Of a DNA stretch of 64,000 nt, positions 23,465 through 32,022 are shown in pieces. Each line of letters begins with the position of its first letter. The stretch's first letter is position 1. The notes beneath the pieces were generated by a model. It was not told the DNA's origin, ran no database searches, and saw only the letters and a list, made by a program, of their open reading frames with translations. A program made the translations under genes and the position numbers. Source of the stretch: Blautia glucerasea (GTDB lineage: Bacteria; Bacillota; Clostridia; Lachnospirales; Lachnospiraceae). The stretch is from positions 35,039 through 99,038 of the forward strand of contig NZ_JAJBMO010000011.1 in the NCBI RefSeq assembly GCF_020537505.1, read 5' to 3'.

Positions 23465-24220
23465 ATGTATGTAAATGTAGAAAATGTAAATTTTGCTTAT
23501 GATAAGAAGCCAATATTACATGATATTAATTTTGGAATGAATAAGGGAGAGATAACAGGCTTAATTGGTCCTAATGGCGCAGGAAAATCAACAATGCTAA
23601 AACTCATGATAAAAAAAATGAAACCTGATAATGGTAAAATTATTATTGGTGATAATGATATATTTTCTATTAAAAGAGAGAATAATCCTGTGACGTTCAT
23701 TCCAGATATTCCAGTGTACTATGAAGAGTTGACTGTTTGGGAGCATCTTCAGTTTATTAAAGCACTGTACCCTGAGAACTCAGTGACAGTTGATTCATTA
23801 ATTCGAGAATTTAATCTTAATCAGCACCTTAACAAAATTCCATCAGCACTTTCAAAAGGAACGTTGCAGAAACTTATGATTGCACTTGCATTGTTGCGGC
23901 AATACGATGTGCTACTGGCAGATGAACCGTTTAATGGGTTGGATCCAGCACAAACATATAAATTCAAAAATACTTTAAAAAATTTGAAGAAACAAGATAA
24001 AACGATACTCATATCTACACATTTACTAAGTTTGGCTGAAGATTTTTGTGACAGATATATTTTTTTATATGATGGAAGAATAGTCGAACAAGGAACAAAG
24101 GCAGAAATATTACAAAAGCAGCAGATGAATAAGGGAACTTCGTTGGAACAAATATATATGTCCTTAATTGGTGGGGGAGAGCATTATGCAGGAGTACAGA
24201 AAACTGTTATGTGTGAATAA
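23465..24220 (+). CDS. ABC transporter ATP-binding protein
   Basis: 251 aa. Walker A GPNGAGKST, Q-loop region VTFIPDIP, a degenerate signature SKGTLQKLMIA instead of LSGGQ, Walker B VLLADEPFNGLD and switch histidine ISTHLLS. Start 23465 has GGGAGG upstream; the longer frame to 23393 is not supported. It overlaps the membrane gene by 35 bases. It is probably an export or immunity transporter with the next gene; substrate unknown. Confidence 0.88.
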   Translation: MYVNVENVNFAYDKKPILHDINFGMNKGEITGLIGPNGAGKSTMLKLMIKKMKPDNGKIIIGDNDIFSIKRENNPVTFIPDIPVYYEELTVWEHLQFIKALYPENSVTVDSLIREFNLNQHLNKIPSALSKGTLQKLMIALALLRQYDVLLADEPFNGLDPAQTYKFKNTLKNLKKQDKTILISTHLLSLAEDFCDRYIFLYDGRIVEQGTKAEILQKQQMNKGTSLEQIYMSLIGGGEHYAGVQKTVMCE

Positions 24221-25454
24221 GATTAGAGAAACTAAAAGATTAATAGAAAATATGCTGATACCTATATTGTCTTTGGTAGTTGCGGCAGCTGTTGTTGGAT
24301 ATCAAATTGTGATTAATTTTTTTCCAATAATTCGGAAGATAAATGCATGTAATCTTCGAATATGTTATCTGGTATTTGGATTTTTGATATTATACTCGTT
24401 TGGCGTTTGTTTTATTAATGTTAAACCGGCAATTATAATAAAACCGGCATCATTGTTTTTCATTCAAGAGAAAAGGATAAGACAAATGATATCAATAAAA
24501 TATATAGGGTTAACCTTAAAGGACATTATATTTTCAATCATTCTTTCAGCTTGTATTAATGGAATCCATTTGAATAGAAATTTTCTATTTATATTACTCA
24601 TAATATTCTTGCTATTAAATACAACCAATTTAATGAGATGGAAAATATATCATGCAAATCAAAGAAGAGATATTGGAATATGGCTGTTGTTTAGTATAAT
24701 CTTGGTAATATCGCTTAAATATTTTTTTATGTGCATTATAGATATAGGAATATGGATGTATATGCTAGTTTATGATTTTGGTGTTCTGGAAATAAATGCT
24801 TTAAAGTATGAAGATGAGATGCAATTTTTGGAAAAGGTACGTATTGCTCAAAATTTTAATAATACTGTATTGTTAAATCAATATGCAAAAGAAAAAACGG
24901 TGAGATATTTACAGAGAAAAAATAAAGTATCCAATTTTTTATGCCACTTTCCATTGATATGGAAAGCTCAAATATCTATTTATAGATTAGGCAGAAATTG
25001 GATAATAATGGGAATGATTTTGTTTGCGATATGTTTAGGAATTTATAAAATGCCTTTCTGTTGGACGCTACCGTTTTTGCAACAAGAAGAAATTCGTTAT
25101 ATGTTATGGTTAGGAAGTATATTTGCCGTTTTTCGATTGACCTTACGGAGTATGGTTCAACAGCTGGATAGTATTCTTGAAAAAGCCACAGACGGCTTAT
25201 TTATTCCTATATCGGAAAATCAAATTGTGAAACAGTTTATAGTTATACCAATTACAATTATTTGTGGTGAAGGAATTATAATGGCTTTTGCTGTAAACAG
25301 CAGTATAGTGCAAATACTGTTAGGATGTGCAATACTTATATGTGCGACAGTCCTGAATCTCTGGCTAGAAGTAAAATATAAAGATTTTCTGGTGAAAAAG
25401 GATTTTATTTTAAGTATTGCTGTTTTCTTAGGAGCATTGATACTTACCAAATAG
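24186..25454 (+). CDS. ABC transporter membrane protein, 422 aa
   Basis: About ten hydrophobic segments are spread along the chain (for example LSLVVAAAVVGYQIVINFF, LLFSIILVISL and IVIPITIICGEGIIMAFAV), and there is no enzymatic motif. The very AT-rich composition matches the preceding two genes. GGGGGAGA precedes the ATG at 24186. It overlaps the ATPase gene, so the two form a transporter. It resembles ABC-2 permeases of bacteriocin or lantibiotic immunity systems only in general layout. Confidence 0.75.
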   Translation: MQEYRKLLCVNKIRETKRLIENMLIPILSLVVAAAVVGYQIVINFFPIIRKINACNLRICYLVFGFLILYSFGVCFINVKPAIIIKPASLFFIQEKRIRQMISIKYIGLTLKDIIFSIILSACINGIHLNRNFLFILLIIFLLLNTTNLMRWKIYHANQRRDIGIWLLFSIILVISLKYFFMCIIDIGIWMYMLVYDFGVLEINALKYEDEMQFLEKVRIAQNFNNTVLLNQYAKEKTVRYLQRKNKVSNFLCHFPLIWKAQISIYRLGRNWIIMGMILFAICLGIYKMPFCWTLPFLQQEEIRYMLWLGSIFAVFRLTLRSMVQQLDSILEKATDGLFIPISENQIVKQFIVIPITIICGEGIIMAFAVNSSIVQILLGCAILICATVLNLWLEVKYKDFLVKKDFILSIAVFLGALILTK

Positions 25455-25489
25455 ATGAGAGATATTATAGTGAGAAATGAAGTCGCTGT

Positions 25490-25511
25490 GATACCATTTT
25501 GATACTAAAAA
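25490..25511. repeat. Integrase arm-type repeats at right end of E1
   Basis: GATACCATTTT and GATACTAAAAA form a tandem pair with 11-bp period, 119 bp before the tuf repeat. The E3 right-end pair lies 121 bp before its tuf repeat. The interval 25512-25608 has no other feature. Confidence 0.6.
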
Positions 25512-25608
25512 ATGCAGAGAATAGAAATATAGCCTGGAAAATCCACAACACAAGAAAATATGGACACGGAAATCACAGAAAATAATGGAATTTTAAGAAC
25601 CTCACAAA

Positions 25609-25662
25609 CGTGAAGGTGGACGTACTGTAGGATCAGGACGTGTTGCTACAATCATCGAGTAA
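25609..25662 (+). other. tuf': Duplicated 3' end of tuf (attachment site between E1 and E3)
   Basis: The plus strand reads REGGRTVGSGRVATIIE and a stop, the C-terminus of bacterial EF-Tu, with no gene body upstream. A second copy is at 34795-34848. The sequence is identical over the first 42 bases and diverges sharply just 5' of CGTGAAGG, as expected for the crossover repeat of an element inserted in the 3' end of tuf. Confidence 0.9.
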
Positions 25663-25719
25663 TACAATCTGAATATAGATTTGTTATCGTAAGATAACAT
25701 TGTGTCCAAACGTAAGATA

Positions 25720-25749
25720 CCCCGGAACCGCAAGGTTTCCGGGGTTTTT
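25720..25749 (+). terminator. tuf-type terminator carried at the left of E3
   Basis: CCCCGGAACC/GGTTTCCGGGG hairpin followed by TTTTT. The same placement and a similar sequence occur after the second tuf repeat (34914-34943). Confidence 0.88.
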
Positions 25750-25857
25750 CTGTACTCTAAGAAAAGAATTATTCGTAAATTTATCAGGTTAGTAATAGTG
25801 AAACATTTATCAGCAAGATGAAATACAGATAAATTTATAATTGAAAAATAAGACCAG

Positions 25858-25880
25858 CGGTGCCAAAACGGTGCCAAAAA
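25858..25880. repeat. Integrase arm-type repeats at left end of E3
   Basis: CGGTGCCAAAA occurs twice in tandem, 196 bp after the tuf stop. The same pair occurs at the right end of E3 (34674-34695), while E1 and E4 have different sequences at the equivalent positions. Confidence 0.7.
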
Positions 25881-25920
25881 GAAACTCCTGCGAATGTTTG
25901 CTATTCACAGGAGTATTTTT

Positions 25921-26403
25921 TTACCAGCCTTTGATCTGTTTGATTTGTTCAGCACGTTCTGGATCACGATGATATTGTAATTTCAGACGGATAGTTTCCA
26001 CAACTTCCTGTCTGGATTCATCATCAAGCTGATAGAACGATGTAAGCAGATTATCTACATCAGGCATACTGTTCTTACCGAAAAGGTACATCAGCGGATA
26101 CATAGAATTTTTTAAGTAAGTCTTTACACGACTTGCGTCTAATGCTCCGTTCAAACCGTCTGGAAGTGTAGGATAAATCTCTTCTTCCTTAATTGTGCCA
26201 GAAAATGGACTGGCAGAACATATCTCATTCACATCAATTTGCAATTCATTCGCAAGTCTTAATGCAAAATCAAATCGAATATTGGAATCTTTTTGAATAA
26301 TTGAATATAAGGTTGTAGCACTGATTCCGGTTGCCTTTGCAATTTTGCGGACATTTGTGCCTTTTTCATCAAGATATTTCTTTAAATTTTTACCGTCACC
26401 CAT
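25921..26403 (-). CDS. XRE-family repressor of E3, 160 aa
   Basis: Helix-turn-helix at about 8-55 (YLDEKGTNVRKIAKATGISATTLYSIIQKDSNI) and a helical C-terminal domain ending in a basic tail. It is divergent from excisionase and integrase. Start 26403 is chosen because AAGGAGG precedes it by 5 bases. An ACTCCTG/CAGGAGT hairpin with T-run (25884-25920) ends the transcript. Likely operators are the TACGAA palindromes at 26500 and 26566. Confidence 0.85.
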   Translation of the reverse strand: MGDGKNLKKYLDEKGTNVRKIAKATGISATTLYSIIQKDSNIRFDFALRLANELQIDVNEICSASPFSGTIKEEEIYPTLPDGLNGALDASRVKTYLKNSMYPLMYLFGKNSMPDVDNLLTSFYQLDDESRQEVVETIRLKLQYHRDPERAEQIKQIKGW

Positions 26404-26499
26404 AGAATCCTCCTTTTTCATATATTAGAAAATTACGAAAAACATAAATCTATAAAATATCATAACACAGACGTGGAATAAAATAAAGAAAAAATAGTG

Positions 26500-26578
26500 T
26501 ACGAAGTTCGTAAAAATGTGTTTACGAAATATTGACAACGATAGAAATACATGATATTATCAATTTACGAAAATCGTA
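26500..26578. promoter_or_regulatory. Excision promoter with TACGAANNTCGTA-type operators
   Basis: TACGAAGTTCGTA (26500-26512) and TACGAAAATCGTA (26566-26578) flank a promoter TTGACA (26532-26537), 17-bp spacer, TATTAT (26555-26560). Further TTTACGAAA half-sites occur at 26521 and near 26435. This fits repression by the E3 repressor. Confidence 0.75.
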
Positions 26579-26635
26579 CAGATATAGAAATACAGTAAAC
26601 GTATTCTATATCTGGAGAGGAAAGGAGGAGGCAAT

Positions 26636-26830
26636 ATGGCAAGTTACAATTATATGATGAGTGCTGATGAAGTGGCACAGGAATTAAACTGCTCAAAATC
26701 TCATGCCTATAAACTGGTGAAAGCTATGAATAAAGAATTATCTGCACAGGGATATATTACGATGGCTGGAAGAATACCAAAGGCGTTTTGGGCAAAAAAG
26801 ATGTATGGCTATGAAATAGCAGAAAATTAG
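26636..26830 (+). CDS. xis: Excisionase / small HTH protein of E3
   Basis: 64 aa with a winged HTH (MSADEVAQELNCSKSHAYKLVKAMNKEL, then AGRIPKAFWAKKMYG). AAAGGAGGAGG precedes the ATG. It ends 11 bases before the integrase and is in the same transcript. It should direct excision from the tuf site. Confidence 0.82.
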   Translation: MASYNYMMSADEVAQELNCSKSHAYKLVKAMNKELSAQGYITMAGRIPKAFWAKKMYGYEIAEN

Positions 26831-26841
26831 GGAGGATCAAT

Positions 26842-27933
26842 ATGGCTTACAGAGAAAAAGACACAAAAAAATGGACAGCCCAGTGGTTTGAGACAAATGT
26901 CATGGGTGAGAAGAAAAAACGCAGAAAGCGTGGATTTGAAACAAAGCGAGAAGCATTGGAGTTTGAACGAAGCAAAAAGTTGAGCAATGAGCGAAGTATG
27001 GATATGAAGCTGAGCGATTTTATTGAGATTTATTTTTCAGACAAACAAAATGATCTGAAAGATCGAACAATCAAAAATAAAAGATATATGATGCAACAGC
27101 ATATCGTTCCATACTTCGGAAATCAGATGATGAGTGAAATCAAGGCTTCACAGATTATTCAGTGGCAGAATGAAATTCAGAAAAAAGGCTATTCAGATTC
27201 TTATCTGAGAATGATTCAGAATCAGTTGACCAGTCTGTTTACACATGCAGCTAAAATCTATGACTTGCCGGTTAATCCATGCAAGAAAGTGAAACGAATG
27301 GGAAATTCAGATTCAAGAAGTTTGAACTTCTGGACACTGGACGAGTACAAACAGTTTATACAGACAATGGAGCAAGGAACAAGATATTATCTTATGTTTG
27401 AGATGCTGTTCTGGACTGGATGCAGGATCGGGGAGCTGCTTGCGATTACAAAAGCTGATATCAATTTTGAAAAGAATCAGCTTAGTATCAATAAGACTTA
27501 TTACCGGACAGGAATGCAGGATATTATCACAGAACCGAAAACAAAACAGTCCTTTCGGACAATCGAAATTCCGGAATTTCTGAAAGAGGAAATTAAGGAA
27601 TTTGTAGATGGTCATTACGGAATGCCGGATACAGAAAGATTATTTCCGGTTGTTCAGGAAGCGGTACAGCATAAGATGAAACGGCAGATTGAGCTGGCAG
27701 GAGTGAAGAAAATTCGAGTGCATGATATCAGGCACAGCCATGTGGCTTATCTTATTGAGAAAGGTGTGGAACCGTTATTGATTCGGGACAGATTAGGTCA
27801 TAAAGATATTCGTATCACATTGAACACTTATGGACATCTTTATCCAAATCAGCAGAGAAAGATTGCAAATCTTCTGGATAATGAAAATGGAAATGCTGTT
27901 ACCGGATTGGGAGAAGAAAGAGATGAATGTTGA
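26842..27933 (+). CDS. int: Tyrosine recombinase (integrase) of E3
   Basis: 363 aa. Arm-binding domain about 1-45, core-binding about 55-145, catalytic R195 (TGCRIGELL), HDIRHSH, LGHKDIRITL and nucleophile Y in NTYGHL. It is clearly homologous to the E1 integrase along the whole length but lacks that protein's C-terminal 40-residue Asn/Ser-rich tail. Both act at a tuf 3' end, judging by the flanking repeats. Confidence 0.95.
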   Translation: MAYREKDTKKWTAQWFETNVMGEKKKRRKRGFETKREALEFERSKKLSNERSMDMKLSDFIEIYFSDKQNDLKDRTIKNKRYMMQQHIVPYFGNQMMSEIKASQIIQWQNEIQKKGYSDSYLRMIQNQLTSLFTHAAKIYDLPVNPCKKVKRMGNSDSRSLNFWTLDEYKQFIQTMEQGTRYYLMFEMLFWTGCRIGELLAITKADINFEKNQLSINKTYYRTGMQDIITEPKTKQSFRTIEIPEFLKEEIKEFVDGHYGMPDTERLFPVVQEAVQHKMKRQIELAGVKKIRVHDIRHSHVAYLIEKGVEPLLIRDRLGHKDIRITLNTYGHLYPNQQRKIANLLDNENGNAVTGLGEERDEC

Positions 27934-28102
27934 AAAGGCAAAAGAAAAAGCCCAGATAAATAATCTGAGCAAGTTCTCTGATAATCAGATTCACTGATAT
28001 ACCATCTTGGCAGATTCAGTATATCACGAATCGGGAAATACGACAATTCCCGAATATCTGTTCATCAGAGACTTGCCCGGAAGGGCAGGAGGAGATGATG
28101 GA

Positions 28103-29185
28103 ATGAATATGAATGAAAAAAATAAAATTGAGAATTGTAGAATAGAACCAAAACTGAAACTGATCAATATGGATTCAGTAGAGGTGGAACAGGTAGAATG
28201 GCTGCTTTATCCGTTTATTCCTTATGGAAAAGTGACCATTATACAGGGAGATCCAGGAGAAGGCAAGACAACGATGGTACTTCAGATTATTGCAAAACTG
28301 ACCAGAGGAGAGCCGATTCTTCCTGTTACTGATAAAACGAAAACAAAAGAAAAACGAAGTGATGAAGTCGATAGTGAGAATGAAGATTTAGATGCTGAAG
28401 ATAATATGCAGGAACAGTCTTCTGTGTCACCTGTAAATGTAATCTATCAGACAGCAGAAGATGGACTTGGAGATACTATCAAACCCAGATTACTTGCTGC
28501 AGGTGCAGATTGTTCAAAGGTGTTGGTGATTGATGACAGTGACCAGCCACTGACAATGGCAGATGTCAGATTGGAAGAAGCAATCGTGCAGACAAAAGCA
28601 AAAATGGTTGTTCTTGATCCGATACAGGGCTTTCTGGGAGCGGACGTAGATATGCACAGGGCAAATGAGATCAGACCACTGATGAAGCGTATCGCAGTGC
28701 TGTCAGAAAAATATCACTGTGCAGTTATTTTAATCGGTCATATGAACAAAAACAGCAACGGCAAATCTTCTTATCGAGGACTTGGCTCCATTGATTTTCA
28801 GGCTGCTGCAAGAAGTGTTCTGATTGTCGGGCGAGTGAAAGATGAACCGGAAGTAAGAGTGGTATGTCATACGAAGAGTTCTCTTGCACCGGAAGGAACG
28901 TCCATTGCATTCAGACTGGATAAGAATAATGGGTTTGAATGGATTGGAGAATATGATATCAGTGCCGATGAACTTCTTAATGGAGACGGAAGAGGACAGA
29001 AAAGTCGGAAAGCAAAAGAATTTCTCCTTGAGATACTGGCAAATGGAGGAATGACTCAGAAGAAAATTGCAGAAGAAGCAGAAGCCAGAGGAATCAAAAG
29101 TAAAACGCTATGGAACGCCAAACGGGAACTTGAAATTGATTCCGTAAAACGTGGAAAGCAATGGTATTGGATGTTGCCAGAATAA
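28103..29185 (+). CDS. RepA-like AAA ATPase of E3
   Basis: 360 aa, homologous to the 1215 gene: Walker A GDPGEGKTT, YQTAEDGLGDTIKPRL, Walker B VVLDPIQGFLG, GHMNKNSNGKSSYRGLGSIDF and a C-terminal winged helix. An acidic, low-complexity insertion of about 35 residues (around TKEKRSDEVDSENEDLDAED) follows the Walker A helix and is missing in E1. Start 28103 has AGGAGG about 10 bases upstream; an ATG at 28109 is the alternative. Confidence 0.85.
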   Translation: MNMNEKNKIENCRIEPKLKLINMDSVEVEQVEWLLYPFIPYGKVTIIQGDPGEGKTTMVLQIIAKLTRGEPILPVTDKTKTKEKRSDEVDSENEDLDAEDNMQEQSSVSPVNVIYQTAEDGLGDTIKPRLLAAGADCSKVLVIDDSDQPLTMADVRLEEAIVQTKAKMVVLDPIQGFLGADVDMHRANEIRPLMKRIAVLSEKYHCAVILIGHMNKNSNGKSSYRGLGSIDFQAAARSVLIVGRVKDEPEVRVVCHTKSSLAPEGTSIAFRLDKNNGFEWIGEYDISADELLNGDGRGQKSRKAKEFLLEILANGGMTQKKIAEEAEARGIKSKTLWNAKRELEIDSVKRGKQWYWMLPE

Positions 29186-29252
29186 AAATGGAAGATGGCA
29201 AGATTACCATTTCTTAAGAAGAGGGGATCTTGCTACCTTGAAAGGAGAACAG

Positions 29253-29492
29253 ATGCAAAATAAAAGTGTACAGATTCCATACGAGTTATTCTTTCAGCTC
29301 TTGCAATATTTTTTGATGGATAACTACGATGGTGAAGAAATAATACGGTTGGGATTGGAGAAAAAACTGGATGCAATGGTGAATCGTGAAGTATACAGCA
29401 AATCCAAAACAGCACCAACGGAAGAAGAAAGAGAAAAGTTCCGGCAGGAATATCTGGACAGACGGGAAATACCGGAGAACTTTCGATGGTAA
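29253..29492 (+). CDS. Small conserved element protein, 79 aa
   Basis: Homologue of the 2320 gene. The last 45 residues (KKLDAMVNREVYSKSKTA to LDRREIPENFRW) are nearly the same, and the N-terminal 30 differ. GAAAGGAG precedes the ATG. Function not recognised; charged, helical, soluble. Confidence 0.75.
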   Translation: MQNKSVQIPYELFFQLLQYFLMDNYDGEEIIRLGLEKKLDAMVNREVYSKSKTAPTEEEREKFRQEYLDRREIPENFRW

Positions 29493-29515
29493 AGGTTCTT
29501 TCTGAACACTTTATT

Positions 29516-29538
29516 ACAGGAGCGTGTCACGCACCTGT
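29516..29538. repeat. Conserved 23-bp palindrome (E3 copy)
   Basis: The same nested palindrome as at 2577-2599 (ACAGG/CCTGT and GCGTG/CACGC arms), with one base changed, in the same place between the small gene and DUF5348. Confidence 0.6.
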
Positions 29539-29666
29539 AGATAGCAGACAAGGAGAATGTTGGTAAGGTGTAGTCGGGAGTTGACTGGCGTAGAAGAGAA
29601 TTTTCAAAAGGGAGCCCTGATTCAGGGCGCCCCTGCGGAAACGGTAGATGAAAGGAGATTGGCACA

Positions 29667-29894
29667 ATGAGAGAAGGAAGATTAGGATATAACAGTTATA
29701 ACAAAAGATATGGATTATTATCATCAGATCTATGGATTGATACAGGATTTCACTGTGGAGAATGCCTGGAAGTGTTGCTTGATGATGAATGGGTTCAGAC
29801 CAGAATGGAAATGAATCCTGCAAGAGAATGGTATCTTGTAGGGACACCGTATTGTGGTGATTTGGAATATATTCGGGCAAGGATACCGGAGTAA
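29667..29894 (+). CDS. DUF5348 family protein, 75 aa
   Basis: Counterpart of the 2704 gene: GRLGYNSYNKRYGLL, GFHCGECLEVL, RMEMNPAREWYLVGTPY. Same length. GAAAGGAG precedes the ATG. It is directly upstream of the candidate oriT. Function unknown. Confidence 0.85.
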   Translation: MREGRLGYNSYNKRYGLLSSDLWIDTGFHCGECLEVLLDDEWVQTRMEMNPAREWYLVGTPYCGDLEYIRARIPE

Positions 29895-29913
29895 AGGTCT
29901 CTGTACCCCCGGA

Positions 29914-30076
29914 GGGCGCAAGGGTACTTTTGATGGACGGTACGGCTGTCGAAAGTGCTTTTGCGTTACTTTTGACAAAAGTAACAAAACCGCCGTATCC
30001 GGCGAATATTTCTTTTTATACTATAGCTGGCAAAGATACAAATTTATGTGCCATGTCTGGCACTGGTTTTAGAAAG
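29914..30076. other. oriT: Candidate oriT and leader of the E3 MobV gene
   Basis: The 163-base block matches E1 2975-3137 with 3 differences. Hairpins are at 29965-29985 (GTTACTTTT arms), 29991-30004 (CGCCG/CGGCG) and 30048-30063 (GTGCCA/TGGCAC). Its near-identity suggests a cis site used by both relaxases, or recent gene conversion. Confidence 0.6.
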
Positions 30077-30089
30077 CGGGGTGAGGAAT

Positions 30090-31511
30090 ATGACGATGAA
30101 ACGAACAATCAGTGGTATGATCGGGACAGGGTCTCTGGCTCATAACAGACGAGATTTTATAGCAGAAAATGTTGATCCAGACAGAGTGCAATTAAATATT
30201 TGTTACCGGAATGAGAATCTGAAAGAAGTCTATAAAGAGCTGTTTGATGAAGCTGTAGAACGGTATAATGTCGGGAAAAGAAAAGATCGGCAGATTACAA
30301 ATTATTATGAAAAGATTCGCCAAGGAAAACAGGAAAAGTTGTTCCATGAAGTGATTTTCCAGATTGGAAACCGAGAAGATATGGCTGTTGGAACAGAAGC
30401 AGGAGATCTGGCTGTAAACGTACTGGATGAGTATGTAAAAGATTTCCAGAAACGGAATCCGACACTTCGGGTATTTAGTTGCTATCTGCATCAGGATGAG
30501 GCTACTCCACATCTCCATATTGATTTTATTCCTTATGTGACGGACTGGAAAGGAAAAGGAATGGATACCAGAGTTTCACTGAAACAGGCATTAAAAAGTC
30601 TTGGATTTCAAGGTGGAAATAAGCATGATACGGAACTGAATCAGTGGATAAATCATGAAAAAGAAGTTCTGGCAGAGACTGCAAAGCAGTATGGAATTGA
30701 ATGGGAACAGAAAGGTACTCATGAGGAACATCTGGATGTCTATAACTTCAAGAAAAAAGAACGGAAAAAGGAAGTACAGGAATTGGAGCAGGAGAAAGAG
30801 CATCTAACTGCTGAAAAAGAAGAATTAACAGCACAAATTGCAGAATCCAGAGCAGATATCCAGAATTTAAAAGACGATAAGGAACAGGCAATCAAGGCGA
30901 AGCAAGAAGCAGAACAAAAGGCAGGGAGCGCAGAAAAAGAACTAAAAAGCCTGGAAGATCGCAGAGAACAGCTACAACCGATTATGGATAGTGTGAGCAA
31001 AGAAATCAAAGAATATGGAACGGTTAAAATGTTACTGCCGGAGGCGGGCACGCTAGAACGGGCAGTAACCTATCGAGATAAAAAAATTAAACCACTGTTT
31101 CTTCAAATAAAGAATAAGGTTGCTGTAATGGCGGCTCAGGTTAAAGAACTTACGAAAGAGGTGGAAGGTTGGAAGAGAAAATATCAAAAGGTGAAACAAA
31201 AATATAATGCTATTCAGAGAGAACTGGATGATATACGTAAAGATAATCAGAAATTGTCAGAAGAAAAAGATATATTACAAGGTGTTTCTGATAGGTATGA
31301 TCGTGTTGTGCGTGTTCTTGGAATAGAAACTGTAGATACAGCAGTACAGCAGGATATTCAAAACGAGAAAGTCCTGGAAGAAAAGCGACGGATGGAACAA
31401 ATGCCGAAGGGAAATATTCATGAAAGATTGGCATGGGGAATGAAAAAAAGCGAGATGGAGAATCAGCAGCGTAAGAAAACTAAATCAAAAAACAGAGAAA
31501 TGGAGAGATAA
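30090..31511 (+). CDS. mobV: MobV-family relaxase of E3
   Basis: 473 aa, co-linear with the E1 relaxase. The metal motif is HQDEATPHLH, the N-terminal GSLAHNRRDFIAENVDPDRVQLN matches motif I of the family, and the C-terminal half is coiled coil (KKEVQELEQEKEHLTAEKEEL). GGGGTGAGG precedes the ATG at 30090; the GTG at 30048 is inside a hairpin. It would mobilize E3 using a helper transfer system. Confidence 0.92.
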   Translation: MTMKRTISGMIGTGSLAHNRRDFIAENVDPDRVQLNICYRNENLKEVYKELFDEAVERYNVGKRKDRQITNYYEKIRQGKQEKLFHEVIFQIGNREDMAVGTEAGDLAVNVLDEYVKDFQKRNPTLRVFSCYLHQDEATPHLHIDFIPYVTDWKGKGMDTRVSLKQALKSLGFQGGNKHDTELNQWINHEKEVLAETAKQYGIEWEQKGTHEEHLDVYNFKKKERKKEVQELEQEKEHLTAEKEELTAQIAESRADIQNLKDDKEQAIKAKQEAEQKAGSAEKELKSLEDRREQLQPIMDSVSKEIKEYGTVKMLLPEAGTLERAVTYRDKKIKPLFLQIKNKVAVMAAQVKELTKEVEGWKRKYQKVKQKYNAIQRELDDIRKDNQKLSEEKDILQGVSDRYDRVVRVLGIETVDTAVQQDIQNEKVLEEKRRMEQMPKGNIHERLAWGMKKSEMENQQRKKTKSKNREMER

Positions 31512-31515
31512 GATT

Positions 31516-31890
31516 ATGGAAACACACATTTATGATGAAAAGAACGGATTAAGCTATACTTTGCATGGAGATTATTATTTGCCGGATTTGGTATTGAATG
31601 AAGAAGAACCGATATATGGGAAATATGGAATGCTGAGGAAACAGTTTCTGAAGGAACACAGATTAGCAAAATATCAATATTTGTTGTTGACTGGAAAGCT
31701 GACGGAACACCTGAATCAAATTGATCAGGAGAGCAGAGAGCAGGTGGAAATGCTTATGGAACAGATGGCAGAAAAACAGGGCGTAACTGAAGAATTAAAG
31801 GTACAGAATCGGACGAAGTGGGTTAGACTGATGAATAATATAAAAGTTAGTGCAGAAGAAATGGTGTTGAAAGAAATACTTTATATATAA
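31516..31890 (+). CDS. TnpV family protein of E3
   Basis: 124 aa and co-linear with the 4576 gene (IYDEKNGLSYTLHGDYYLPDL to WVRLMNNIKVSAEEM). It starts 4 bases after the relaxase stop. Role unknown. Confidence 0.88.
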   Translation: METHIYDEKNGLSYTLHGDYYLPDLVLNEEEPIYGKYGMLRKQFLKEHRLAKYQYLLLTGKLTEHLNQIDQESREQVEMLMEQMAEKQGVTEELKVQNRTKWVRLMNNIKVSAEEMVLKEILYI

Positions 31891-31961
31891 GTATTGTTTG
31901 TAAAGGACTGAACAGGAAAAGCATAATACTATCCGGCTTATTAAGATTTATTTCACATCTC

Positions 31962-32008
31962 TTGATTTTTATTACGGTTACTGATATAGTTATTACAGTA
32001 ACCGTAAT
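31962..32008 (+). promoter_or_regulatory. PadR-type promoter/operator
   Basis: Promoter TTGATT (31962-31967), 17-bp spacer, TATAGT (31985-31990). The perfect inverted repeat ATTACGGTTACTG (31971-31983) / CAGTAACCGTAAT (31996-32008) covers the spacer and -10, and the ribosome site follows. A PadR dimer bound here would block transcription of its own operon. Confidence 0.75.
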
Positions 32009-32022
32009 AAGGAGGGAATGCC

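Larger units (their letters stand above)
1..25662. mobile_element. Integrative mobilizable element E1 (left end outside window), interrupted by E2
   Basis: The backbone is integrase, RepA-like ATPase, small protein, DUF5348, MobV relaxase, TnpV and a small membrane protein (14-5240). Cargo (20928-25454) lies beyond the inserted element E2. The right end is marked by integrase-type repeats at 25490-25511 and by a duplicate of the tuf 3' end at 25609-25662. The left end and any repressor or excisionase gene would lie before base 1. The same gene order recurs in E3, which is the main evidence that this is one element. Boundaries are inferred to within the tuf repeat. Confidence 0.8.

Noticed and set aside
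25602..25877. Minus-strand frame ending in a run resembling VATRPDPTVRPPSR, also seen at 34737-34991
   Set aside because: This is the complement of the duplicated tuf 3' end; the plus strand encodes the EF-Tu C-terminus exactly.
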